From: XYD12-FULL-36-8 sp964391015
GTDB lineage: Bacteria > Bacteroidota > Ignavibacteria > Ignavibacteriales > Ignavibacteriaceae
Length of the DNA stretch: 64,000 nucleotides
Direction: 5' to 3'
Assembly (NCBI GenBank): GCA_964391015.1
Contig: CAYMKU010000004.1
Location: 1 to 64,000 of the forward strand
Part shown: positions 1 through 7,686 of the stretch, one piece after another
Numbering within the stretch: position 1 is the stretch's first letter
How the letters are laid out: each line of letters begins with the position of its first letter
Notes under the pieces: generated by a model
The model's database searches: none
What the model was told of the DNA's origin: nothing
The model's input: the letters and a program-made list of their open reading frames with translations, nothing else
Made by a program: the position numbers and the translations under genes

Positions 1-1569
1 GGACTAACTGACCTTGACAGAGTTTTTTGGAATCTTCCCGACGAAGCGTTGTATGAAGAAGCAGTTTTTAGGAATGAAGGAAAACTTTCTAAGCATGGTG
101 CTTTTGTAGTTCATACAGGAAAACATACGGCTCGTGCTGCAGCTGATAAGTTTATTGTCCAAGAACAAAGTACGAATGATAAGATTTGGTGGGGAGTTTA
201 CAACCGTCCTTTCAGTTCTGAAAAATTCAATCAGCTGATGGGAAGAGTTCAGGCATTCTTGCAAGGTGAAGAATTATTTGTACAGGATTGTTATGCAGGT
301 GCTGATCCCGATTACAGAATGCCGATAAGAATCATTACTGAAAAAGCATGGCACAGCTTGTTTGCTCGGAACATGTTCATTACGACAGAAAACAGAGATG
401 AGCTGAAAAAGTTTGTTCCCGATTTCACAGTGATTGCTCTACCTGGTTTCAAAGTTGATCCTTCAATTGATGGAACAAGAACTGAAACTGCAATCATATT
501 AAACTTTGGACAAAGAACTGCGCTGATTGCAAATTCGCTTTACGGTGGTGAGATAAAAAAATCAGTTTTCACTCTGCTTAATTTTTTACTGACATTTGAA
601 GACGTGCTTCCCATGCACTGCTCTGCAAATGTTGGAAAAGATGGTGATGTTGCATTGTTCTTTGGATTAAGCGGAACAGGAAAAACCACTCTCTCTGCCG
701 ATCCAAAACGAAAATTAATTGGCGATGATGAACATGGATGGAGCAGTCAAGGCGTGTTTAACTTTGAAGGTGGATGTTATGCAAAAGTAATCCGTCTTTC
801 AGCAGAACATGAGCCTGAGATTTATGCAACCACAAGAAGATTCGGAACAATTTTAGAAAATGTAGTTTATGATCCTGTAAGCCGCAACATTGATTTAGAT
901 GATGACCACATTACAGAAAATACAAGATGCTCATATCCTCTTGAGTTCATTCCCAATATTGCACCGGATGGATATGTTAGAACTCATCCAAAGAATATAA
1001 TTTTCCTCACATGCGATGCAAGCGGAGTTCTTCCTCCGATTGCAAGACTAAATCCCGAACAGGCACAGTATCATTTCATCAGCGGATACACTTCCAAAAT
1101 TGCTGGAACAGAGATAGGACTTGGCATTGAGCCGCAAATTACTTTCTCTGCATGTTTTGGTGCGCCGTTCATGGTTCGTCATCCGTTTGAATATGCGGCA
1201 ATGCTAAAGCAAAGAATGTTGAAGCATAAAGCAAATGTTTGGCTTGTAAACACCGGCTGGGTTGGCGGAAGATTTGGAGTTGGAAAACGAATAAGCATTC
1301 GCCACACACGCAACTTGTTAAATGCCGCACTTGAAGGAAAACTCGACAAAGTTAAATACAGAAAAGATAAACTGTTTGGATTCGAAGTCCCGATTAGTTG
1401 TCCCGATGTTCCCGAAGATGTACTTGAACCGTCAAACTCTTGGGGAAACAAAGATGAGTACTGGAAAAAGTACGATGCTCTCGCAGCAAGATTTATCGAA
1501 AACTTTAAGCTGTTTGAAAAAGGAACCAGCGACGAAGTTAAGAAAGCTGGACCGGTTAGGTTGAAGTAA
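1..1569 (+). CDS. pckA: Phosphoenolpyruvate carboxykinase (ATP), 5' end outside window
   Basis: This enzyme interconverts oxaloacetate plus ATP with phosphoenolpyruvate, CO2 and ADP, the entry step of gluconeogenesis. The reading frame is open from base 1 (GLTDLDRVFWNLPDEALYEE), so the start lies upstream and probably only 10-20 residues are missing from a family of about 530 residues. The TTG at 49 is not the start. Visible motifs are RMPIRIITEKAWHSLFARN, the substrate loop around nt 470-490 (GTRTETAI), the P-loop GLSGTGKTT at about nt 664-690 and the metal-binding IGDDEHGW at about nt 718-740. No terminator with a T-run follows; instead there is a hairpin that belongs to the next gene's leader. 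The family call is secure. Confidence 0.96.
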   Translation, partial: GLTDLDRVFWNLPDEALYEEAVFRNEGKLSKHGAFVVHTGKHTARAAADKFIVQEQSTNDKIWWGVYNRPFSSEKFNQLMGRVQAFLQGEELFVQDCYAGADPDYRMPIRIITEKAWHSLFARNMFITTENRDELKKFVPDFTVIALPGFKVDPSIDGTRTETAIILNFGQRTALIANSLYGGEIKKSVFTLLNFLLTFEDVLPMHCSANVGKDGDVALFFGLSGTGKTTLSADPKRKLIGDDEHGWSSQGVFNFEGGCYAKVIRLSAEHEPEIYATTRRFGTILENVVYDPVSRNIDLDDDHITENTRCSYPLEFIPNIAPDGYVRTHPKNIIFLTCDASGVLPPIARLNPEQAQYHFISGYTSKIAGTEIGLGIEPQITFSACFGAPFMVRHPFEYAAMLKQRMLKHKANVWLVNTGWVGGRFGVGKRISIRHTRNLLNAALEGKLDKVKYRKDKLFGFEVPISCPDVPEDVLEPSNSWGNKDEYWKKYDALAARFIENFKLFEKGTSDEVKKAGPVRLK

Positions 1570-1576
1570 GTTTTGG

Positions 1577-1673
1577 GATATGCTAGATTTTGCGATACTT
1601 AAGCCATTGTGAAAATCTTGCATATCTGAGTTAAAAATATTATTAGCTAAAACTTTTTAGTAGAGGAGGCGAC
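1577..1673 (+). promoter_or_regulatory. Structured leader of the first T9SS cargo gene (copy 1 of a duplicated leader)
   Basis: An inverted repeat pairs 1577-1591 with 1612-1626 (14 of 15 pairs). It is followed by a conserved AT-rich stretch (1623-1645), a palindrome CTAAAACTTTTTAG at 1647-1660 and a strong ribosome site AGGAGG at 1664-1669, four bases before the ATG at 1674. The same ordered parts recur at 3693-3791 before the next gene. The function is not known; terminator, operator and mRNA-stability roles are all possible. Confidence 0.55.
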
Positions 1674-3677
1674 ATGAAAACTACATTGTTCCTTACTTGT
1701 GCTTTATGTTTACTTGTCCAGAACATTTTTGGGCAGGAAGAATACCAGCGAATACATCCCAAGCAGCGTCACCATGAACTTAGAAATCCTAGAGATCTTT
1801 CTGAACCAATTGATATTCATAACCAGCATAAATTTAAAGTTGGTGATAGAGACATACAGATAAATACACCCAAGGGACAAAATCCAAACGAACAGCAGTT
1901 TAAAGTAGTAAAGAATGTAATTACCGAAGATTTCCTTGTGAATGATGATGTAACTGGAGTTTCTGATCAAATGTATGCTTCAGTCGCAATGGATGGATCA
2001 GGTAATATTGTGATTGTGTGGATGGACGAGAGGAATGGCAATTTTGATATTTATTATCAACGGTATAATAGTAACGGAATAGCCCAAGGAGTAAACACAA
2101 AAGTTAACGATGTTGCTGGAACTGTGCGCCCTTCAATCTCAATAGATGGCAGCGGTAATTTTGTGATTGTGTGGGTAGACTATAGGAATGGCAACTCTGA
2201 TATTTATTATCAGCGTTACAATAGCGTCGGAACAGCGCAAGGAGTAAATACAAAAGCAAACGATGACACTGGAAATGCAGTGCAAGGGTATCCCTCAATC
2301 TCTATGGATGGAAGTAGTAATTTCGTGATTGTGTGGGATGATTATAGGAATGGTGATTTAGATATTTATTATCAGCGTTACAATAGCATCGGAACAGCGC
2401 AAGGAGTAAATACAAAAACAAACGATGATGCTGGAAGTAGAGATCAACAGCTTCCCTCAATCTCGGTGGATGGAAGTGGTAATTTCGTGATTGTGTGGGA
2501 AGATAGAAGGAATGGCAATGGCCAAATAGATATTTATTATCAGCGTTATAATAGTATAGGAACAGCGCAAGGAGTAAATATAAAAGCAAACGATGATGCT
2601 GGTACGGCATACCAACGGTGGCCCTCAATCTCAATGGATGGAAGTGGTAATTTTGTGATTGTGTGGCATGATGAAAGGAATGGCTCTGATATTTATTATC
2701 AGCGTTATAATAGTATAGGAACAGCGCAAGGAGTAAATACAAAAGTAAACGATGATGCTGGTACTCAATATTATCCCTCAATTGCAATGGATGGAGGTGG
2801 TAATTTCGTGATTGTGTGGCAGGATTATAGATATGGTATAAATAACCCCCCGGATATTATCGGACAAAGGTATTTTAGTAATGGGAATGCTAATGGCAGC
2901 AATTACAGCATTGTTGCCGATGGACCAAACCACGGTGAAGTTGATCCAGTAGTCGCAGCAAACAATAATAAAATAATTTTTTCATGGATGGACGACCGCC
3001 GTTCAAAAGGATGGGATATCTATGGTAAAATAGTTGGCTGGGATTGGAATGGAGTGGTCCCGGTTGAACTCACATCCTTCGAAGCAGCAGTTACTGGAAT
3101 TGCAGTTCAGTTGAATTGGGCTACAGCAACAGAAAGAAACAACAGAGGTTTTCAAATTGAAAGGAAAACAGAAAACCCAGAATGGAAAATTATTGGTTTC
3201 AGAGAGGGAAAAGGAACTACAACTATACCTCAAGAATATTCTTTTATTGATAACCTTAATGAAGTAAACGTAACTACATTCTCTTATCGTTTAAAGCAAA
3301 TAGATTTTAATGGTACTTTCGAATACTCAAATGTAATTGAAGTAGAAATAAATACTCCATTGAAGTTCGAACTATCTCAAAACTACCCCAACCCATTTAA
3401 TCCTTCGACAAAAATTAAGTACACAATACCAACCCTCACCTCATTCCTCTCCCAGAGGGAGAGGATGTCCGAAGGACAGGTGAGGGTAACGCTAAAGGTT
3501 TACGACATACTCGGAAAAGAAATCGTTACTCTTGTTGATGAGTATAAACCAACAGGAAGTTATGAAGTTGAATTTCAGTCATCAGCAGGCAATAAGCAGT
3601 TGGCAAGTGGAATTTATTTTTATCAATTAAAAGCTGGAGAATTTGTAGAGACTAAGAAGATGATTTTGCTTCGTTAA
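1674..3677 (+). CDS. Secreted repeat protein with T9SS type A sorting domain
   Basis: A 667-residue protein exported across the inner membrane by a signal peptide (residues 1-20, ending NIFGQ) and probably across the outer membrane by the type IX system. Residues about 100-400 contain six tandem units of 51-56 residues with the core FVIVWxDxRNGxxDIYYQRY, which look like beta-propeller blades. Residues about 460-560 form an Ig-like region. The C-terminus is a type A sorting domain (NYPNPFNPSTK, then VYDILGKEIVTLVDE, then ETKKMILLR). Eighteen codons of that domain (3433-3486) come from a palindromic element shared with the gene at 46577. The leader and the last ~60 codons nearly match the next gene. 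No catalytic motif is seen and the substrate is unknown. Confidence 0.88.
   Translation: MKTTLFLTCALCLLVQNIFGQEEYQRIHPKQRHHELRNPRDLSEPIDIHNQHKFKVGDRDIQINTPKGQNPNEQQFKVVKNVITEDFLVNDDVTGVSDQMYASVAMDGSGNIVIVWMDERNGNFDIYYQRYNSNGIAQGVNTKVNDVAGTVRPSISIDGSGNFVIVWVDYRNGNSDIYYQRYNSVGTAQGVNTKANDDTGNAVQGYPSISMDGSSNFVIVWDDYRNGDLDIYYQRYNSIGTAQGVNTKTNDDAGSRDQQLPSISVDGSGNFVIVWEDRRNGNGQIDIYYQRYNSIGTAQGVNIKANDDAGTAYQRWPSISMDGSGNFVIVWHDERNGSDIYYQRYNSIGTAQGVNTKVNDDAGTQYYPSIAMDGGGNFVIVWQDYRYGINNPPDIIGQRYFSNGNANGSNYSIVADGPNHGEVDPVVAANNNKIIFSWMDDRRSKGWDIYGKIVGWDWNGVVPVELTSFEAAVTGIAVQLNWATATERNNRGFQIERKTENPEWKIIGFREGKGTTTIPQEYSFIDNLNEVNVTTFSYRLKQIDFNGTFEYSNVIEVEINTPLKFELSQNYPNPFNPSTKIKYTIPTLTSFLSQRERMSEGQVRVTLKVYDILGKEIVTLVDEYKPTGSYEVEFQSSAGNKQLASGIYFYQLKAGEFVETKKMILLR
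1981..2880 (+). repeat. Six tandem in-frame coding repeats (51-56 codons each)
   Basis: The core GTGATTGTGTGG recurs at 2010, 2163, 2325, 2487, 2655 and 2808, a spacing of 153, 162, 162, 168 and 153 bp, always a multiple of three. The middle units are nearly identical at DNA level over long stretches, which points to recent expansion by slippage or unequal recombination. The ends of the array are more diverged. Confidence 0.9.
3433..3486. repeat. 54-bp three-stem palindromic element, copy 1, in frame in a sorting domain
   Basis: Outer arms CCCTCACC (3433-3440) and GGTGAGGG (3479-3486) enclose two hairpins: a 9-bp stem 3445-3453/3457-3465 with loop AGA, and GTCC-GAA-GGAC at 3467-3477. The element is 54 bp, exactly 18 codons, and starts at codon position 2. 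It translates as LTSFLSQRERMSEGQVR and lies between KYTIP and LKVYDILG of the sorting domain. It matches the copy at 48096-48149 at 48 of 54 positions. Confidence 0.85.
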
Positions 3678-3692
3678 TTTGATTTATAAGAC

Positions 3693-3791
3693 ATACCAGA
3701 TTTGACCATGCTAAACTCATCATGAAAATTTGGTATATCTGAGTTAAAAATATTATTATTGACTAAAACTTTTTAGTCGAGGAGGCATGAC
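3693..3791 (+). promoter_or_regulatory. Structured leader of the second T9SS cargo gene (copy 2)
   Basis: An inverted repeat pairs 3693-3703 with 3726-3736; its only non-Watson-Crick pair is a G.U on the + strand. The AT-rich block 3736-3758 is the same as at 1623-1645. An 8-bp palindrome GACTAAAA-CT-TTTTAGTC lies at 3761-3778, abutting the ribosome site AGGAGG at 3780-3785, ahead of the ATG at 3792. The hairpin arms differ in sequence from copy 1 (TGC/GCA against ACC/GGT) but still pair, which supports a conserved structure. Confidence 0.55.
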
Positions 3792-5003
3792 ATGAAAAAA
3801 ATATTGTTCGCGTTGATTTTCTCTGCAAATCTTCTCACCGCACAAAATTGGTTTCCTTTGGAGATAGGAAATAAATGGCAATTGTTTGGCAGCACAAACT
3901 TTCAAGGGTCTACTTATTGGTGGCTAAAAAATATTGTGATTAATTCTGATACTATTATCAATGGATTAAGGTATTATCGCCACTCTAGAACTTTCAGATA
4001 TGATACGGTTGAACAAAAGTTATTTGCTTATGGATTTAATGCAGATTCGAATAAGTTTGCAGAGGGTTTATATATGGACTTTAATTTGTCCAATGGTAAT
4101 ACTTTTATTCAATTTAATCCTGGCAGCACGATTTACAATCATAGATTGGTTACGGTTGTCGAATCGAATTCTACATTTTTAGGTAGATCTTGGTATGTAA
4201 AGGGTTTTAATTATTATAATTATCAAATCTCCGAAGCTGGTTATTGGGCTTTAAATTTTGGCTATTTCGACAGTACTCCTATTCAAGCTCAATTCAAGTT
4301 AAACGACAGCATATTAACTTATGACCACGGTTACTATCCAGTAATTTATTTCACACCCATTACCCAAATTTCATCTAACAACTTTAAAACAAATTTTTCG
4401 GTTTATCATTATTACTCCCGATGGATTATTGGTGGAGCACCTGGTGGTTCACTAAACTATATAGAGTCAGTCAATCTTTTAGGTCTTTACGAGAAAGGCG
4501 ACTCTATTTATTATATTCCTCCAGTTTCTGCTAACCTGGGGCAAATTTGTACTCTGAATTTTTACCTCGACTTAGAATTACTTAAAAGCCAATATGTCTT
4601 TAAATATAAGATTCAGGCAAAGGATAAGGGTTTAATTCCACATTATTCAACTTGCCCAGATACAGGTTACTTTAGTTTAGTTTATGTTGATTCTACAACA
4701 AATATAACTGATAATGTTAAGAAGTCGTATAATTTTGCTTTAGCACAAAACTATCCTAACCCATTTAACCCAAGCACGAATATCAAATATGCAATAAGCA
4801 GTCCGCAGTATGCAACACTTAAGGTTTATGATATTCTTGGTAACGAAGTTGCTACTTTGGTAGATGAATATAAAACAGCCGGGAGTTATGAAGCTGAATT
4901 CCAGTCATCAATAGGCAGTAAGCAATTGGCAAGTGGAATTTATTTTTACCAATTAAAAGCTGGTGAGTTTGTAGAGACTAAGAAGATGATTTTGCTTCGT
5001 TAA
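3792..5003 (+). CDS. Secreted protein of unknown function with T9SS type A sorting domain
   Basis: A 403-residue protein with a signal peptide (residues 1-18, ending LLTAQ) and a body of about 300 residues starting NWFPLEIGNKWQLFG. That opening resembles the QIGNYWEYW opening of the protein at 41422-42384, so the bodies may be distant relatives. The C-terminal ~75 residues are a type A sorting domain (NYPNPFNPSTN, VYDILGNEVATLVDE, ETKKMILLR) without the 54-bp insert, so it shows the empty site (NIKYAISSPQYATLKVYD). The last ~75 bp are nearly identical in DNA to the end of the preceding gene. I recognise no enzyme motif. It is probably surface-attached or released by T9SS. Confidence 0.82.
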   Translation: MKKILFALIFSANLLTAQNWFPLEIGNKWQLFGSTNFQGSTYWWLKNIVINSDTIINGLRYYRHSRTFRYDTVEQKLFAYGFNADSNKFAEGLYMDFNLSNGNTFIQFNPGSTIYNHRLVTVVESNSTFLGRSWYVKGFNYYNYQISEAGYWALNFGYFDSTPIQAQFKLNDSILTYDHGYYPVIYFTPITQISSNNFKTNFSVYHYYSRWIIGGAPGGSLNYIESVNLLGLYEKGDSIYYIPPVSANLGQICTLNFYLDLELLKSQYVFKYKIQAKDKGLIPHYSTCPDTGYFSLVYVDSTTNITDNVKKSYNFALAQNYPNPFNPSTNIKYAISSPQYATLKVYDILGNEVATLVDEYKTAGSYEAEFQSSIGSKQLASGIYFYQLKAGEFVETKKMILLR

Positions 5004-5055
5004 TAAACCTCACCCTCTTTCCTGTTCATTAGCAAGCAGAGAAATTATTCTTCCT

Positions 5056-5089
5056 AAACCTCCGAGGTTTTAAAAACCTCGGAGGTTTT
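5056..5089. terminator. Bidirectional hairpin terminator between convergent genes
   Basis: A perfect 15-bp stem pairs 5056-5070 (AAACCTCCGAGGTTT) with 5074-5088, with loop TAA and flanking A- and T-runs on both sides. It lies between the T9SS gene ending at 5003 (+) and aroE ending at 5107 (-), so it can serve both strands. Confidence 0.8.
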
Positions 5090-5106
5090 GTTCTAAGGAA
5101 ATAAAT

Positions 5107-5979
5107 TTAATTGTTTAGGTAAAGCTGAAGAGATTTTTGCACATCTTCTTTGGGGAAATCAACACCTGTCCACAACTCAAAAGCTTTTGCTGCCTGATTA
5201 ATAAGCGTTGTTAAGCCATTCAATGTTATTGCTCCAGCTTTACTTGCAGTCTTAAGCAATAAAGTATTTTGAGGATTATAAACCAAATCGAAAACAATTT
5301 GTGTTTTCTGAAAAACTTCAGACGAAGTGGTGATTGAATCGTTTGTATTCGGATTCATCCCAAGCGGTGTGGCATGAACAATTAGCTTAGAATCTTTAAT
5401 AACTTCAAAAGCTGATGGAGGAATTAACTCCTTCGTTTTAATTGATGAAAATTTCATCTTTTCAGAAAAATAATCCTTCAAATTTTCGGCTCTTCGTTCA
5501 TTTCTATTTACTATAAAAAGTTTTTTTGGTCTGAAATGACGAATCAAAGTATAAATTACAGCACGCGCAGAACCACCAGCACCAATCACACAAACTTGAC
5601 TTCCAGATAATTCATTTTTAAATGGGAGAAGAGTTTCATACACACCATGGGCATCAGTGTTGTGTCCTATCAACTTCCCCTGATCATTCACAATGGTATT
5701 TAGCGAACCAATCAACGAAACTTCTTCAGATACGCTGTTCATGTATTGAATTGCTGATTCCTTATGCGGGATTGTAACGCTAAAACCTTTAATGCCTAAC
5801 GCTGTCATCCCGCGCAAAGCGCTTTTCAAATTGGATGCGGGAATATCAAATGGAAGGTAAACATAATCAATCTTCTTCAACTCAATGGCAACATTATGAA
5901 TAAAAGGAGAATATGATTGTTTTATTGGATGCCCAATTATACCAATAATTTTGGTGTCAAAATGAAATGTATTTTTCAT
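5107..5979 (-). CDS. aroE: Shikimate dehydrogenase
   Basis: This enzyme reduces 3-dehydroshikimate to shikimate with NADPH, the fourth step of the shikimate pathway, in the cytoplasm. The 290 residues match the family's usual ~270-290. The N-terminal substrate domain has IGHPIKQSYSPFIHN and VTIPHKE, with the catalytic Lys in PHK. SLNTIVNDQGKLIGHNTD holds the conserved Asn/Asp pair, and VCVIGAGGSARAVIYTL is the nucleotide-binding loop. NRNERRAENL follows the second strand, consistent with NADP preference. Another shikimate-pathway gene (DAHP synthase) is at 32607-33620 but is not linked. The gene is preceded by a short gap after the TPR gene transcribed in the same direction. Confidence 0.95.
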   Translation of the reverse strand: MKNTFHFDTKIIGIIGHPIKQSYSPFIHNVAIELKKIDYVYLPFDIPASNLKSALRGMTALGIKGFSVTIPHKESAIQYMNSVSEEVSLIGSLNTIVNDQGKLIGHNTDAHGVYETLLPFKNELSGSQVCVIGAGGSARAVIYTLIRHFRPKKLFIVNRNERRAENLKDYFSEKMKFSSIKTKELIPPSAFEVIKDSKLIVHATPLGMNPNTNDSITTSSEVFQKTQIVFDLVYNPQNTLLLKTASKAGAITLNGLTTLINQAAKAFELWTGVDFPKEDVQKSLQLYLNN

Positions 5980-6045
5980 AAATATTTTTTCGAATTGAAC
6001 CTTTAGCCCTCAGTTCAACTCAAGATGTTTGTACAAAATTGATTA

Positions 6046-7464
6046 TCAGATCTCGCCTAACAGTTTTTTAAATAACTTAGATGATTTGATTTCAGGATAT
6101 TCCTTAGCAAATTCATTTCTTATTGATGGATCAAGCATGAATGCCATCTTTAAGCAATCAATAGCTTCCTGAGTTCGACTGATAATAAAATAAATTTTTG
6201 CTTTACCATAATAACTTGCTGCATCATCCGGTTGAATTCTCGTGCAATGATCAAAAGCATGCACAGCATCGAGCCAAGAACCAATTTCCAGAAAAGTTTC
6301 AGCTAAGTTAAACCATATTTCGAAATTGTCAGGTTCAATTAATAAAGCATGTTTGTAGCTCTCAACTGCTTCCTTTAATTGTCCTAATGAATATTCAAGA
6401 TCAGCTTTGGCATACCATGCATCGGCACAATTCTCAGAAATTGAAATTGCTTTATTAAAATCTTTCAATGCAAGCTGATATTTTCCAATCGAGTCAAAAC
6501 AATATCCTCGAGCTAGAAAAGCTTCATAATAATTATCATTCAAGTTAATTGCAGCAGTGTAATTTTTTAAAGCATTAACCATATCGCCCGTCTCTTCGTA
6601 AATATTTGCAATGTTAAACAGCGATGCCTCATCTTCTTTATCTATATCATATGCTTTTTTAAAACACTCTATTGCTTCATTATATCTTCCCAGGTCGGCA
6701 AGAATATTTCCTTTATTGAACCACGCACTGGCAAAATCATCTTTTATAGCTGTTGCAAGATCATAACTTGAAATTGCCTTCTCTAAATTATTTAGCCGAG
6801 TGTACATTACTGCCCTGTTATACCAGCCATTAGGATTGTAAGGATCTTTATCGAGAAAAGCTTCATAAGCTTCGAGTGCTTTTTGTGGATTATTCATCAT
6901 CTCATAGCAGAAACCGAGTTCATAATATGCCTCGGTATATGAGCTGTTTTGCTCCAGAAGCTGAGAAAAATATTTTACGGCTGAATCGTAATCTTCTTTT
7001 TGCTGATGTATTATTCCCAAACTAAAAAGTGCATCTTGGTTGTAAGGATCGCTTGTTAGGGCTTCTTCAAGCGATTTTCTTGCCTGAGCAGTTAAACCTA
7101 AGTTTTCTTCAGCAGATGCACGGTCAATTAATATTTCTGAATCGCCAGGGTTTAGGGATAGTGATTTATTGTAGCACTCAATTGCTTCCTGGAACTTATT
7201 CATCCCCTGAAGGAAGAATCCTTTTTTGAACCAATATTCGGAATTATAAGGAGCAATATCAAGCAGTAAATTGACAAAGTACAGCCCATCAGAAAATCTT
7301 TCGTTCTCACCACAAAGCTGGAGAACTTCTTCTGCTGTTTCCATCATTTCAAAAATGCTTCCGGAACTGATCAACTCTTTGCAGCGTTTTATTTCTTCGT
7401 CAACGTTTTTATCTTCTGCAAAAAAATTACCCTCGTCGCTGTATTCAGAATCAAAATATGACAT
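6046..7464 (-). CDS. Tetratricopeptide-repeat protein
   Basis: A 472-residue protein made almost wholly of about eleven 34-residue TPR units, from residue ~65 to ~445, for example WFKKGFFLQGMNKFQEAIEC and WYNRAVMYTRLNNLEKAISS. No signal peptide or membrane segment is visible, so it is probably a cytoplasmic scaffold. The acidic N-terminus (YFDSEYSDEGNFFAEDKNVDEE) precedes the superhelix. TPR arrays bind peptides or partner proteins; no partner can be named. It lies 66 bp upstream of aroE on the same strand and may be co-transcribed with it. Confidence 0.85.
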   Translation of the reverse strand: MSYFDSEYSDEGNFFAEDKNVDEEIKRCKELISSGSIFEMMETAEEVLQLCGENERFSDGLYFVNLLLDIAPYNSEYWFKKGFFLQGMNKFQEAIECYNKSLSLNPGDSEILIDRASAEENLGLTAQARKSLEEALTSDPYNQDALFSLGIIHQQKEDYDSAVKYFSQLLEQNSSYTEAYYELGFCYEMMNNPQKALEAYEAFLDKDPYNPNGWYNRAVMYTRLNNLEKAISSYDLATAIKDDFASAWFNKGNILADLGRYNEAIECFKKAYDIDKEDEASLFNIANIYEETGDMVNALKNYTAAINLNDNYYEAFLARGYCFDSIGKYQLALKDFNKAISISENCADAWYAKADLEYSLGQLKEAVESYKHALLIEPDNFEIWFNLAETFLEIGSWLDAVHAFDHCTRIQPDDAASYYGKAKIYFIISRTQEAIDCLKMAFMLDPSIRNEFAKEYPEIKSSKLFKKLLGEI

Positions 7465-7686
7465 CGGAATCTCCGTAAGTTAAAGTCACAAAAAATCTAA
7501 AGCTATTTGGAATTAAAAACAAACAGATGAATGACTTGATGAATTATTAGTAATTGTTTTTTTCCAAAATTAAAATAACAACTTTTTATATGTATCAAAA
7601 TGAATGAAAACAAAATATGTGCCGAGTTTAGTGTCTAAACCCTGCTGAAAATTTTAGAATTATTGAACTTCAGTATGAAATTTTTC

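Noticed and set aside
49..1569. Start of pckA at TTG 49
   Set aside because: The frame is open to base 1 and the upstream residues match the PEPCK N-terminus, so the start is outside the window.
2302..2787. 161-codon open frame on the - strand with repeated HRLLLYLLLALF segments
   Set aside because: It is the reverse shadow of the tandem coding repeats of the + strand gene at 1674-3677; its apparent repeats are the same DNA repeats.
1981..2880. Possible CRISPR-like array
   Set aside because: Units are 153-168 bp, lie within one open frame and encode a protein repeat; there are no short constant repeats with unique spacers and no cas genes.
5003..5056. A degenerate third copy of the 54-bp element (CCTCACCCTCT near 5009)
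   Set aside because: Only part of one arm is present, with no matching right arm or inner hairpins.
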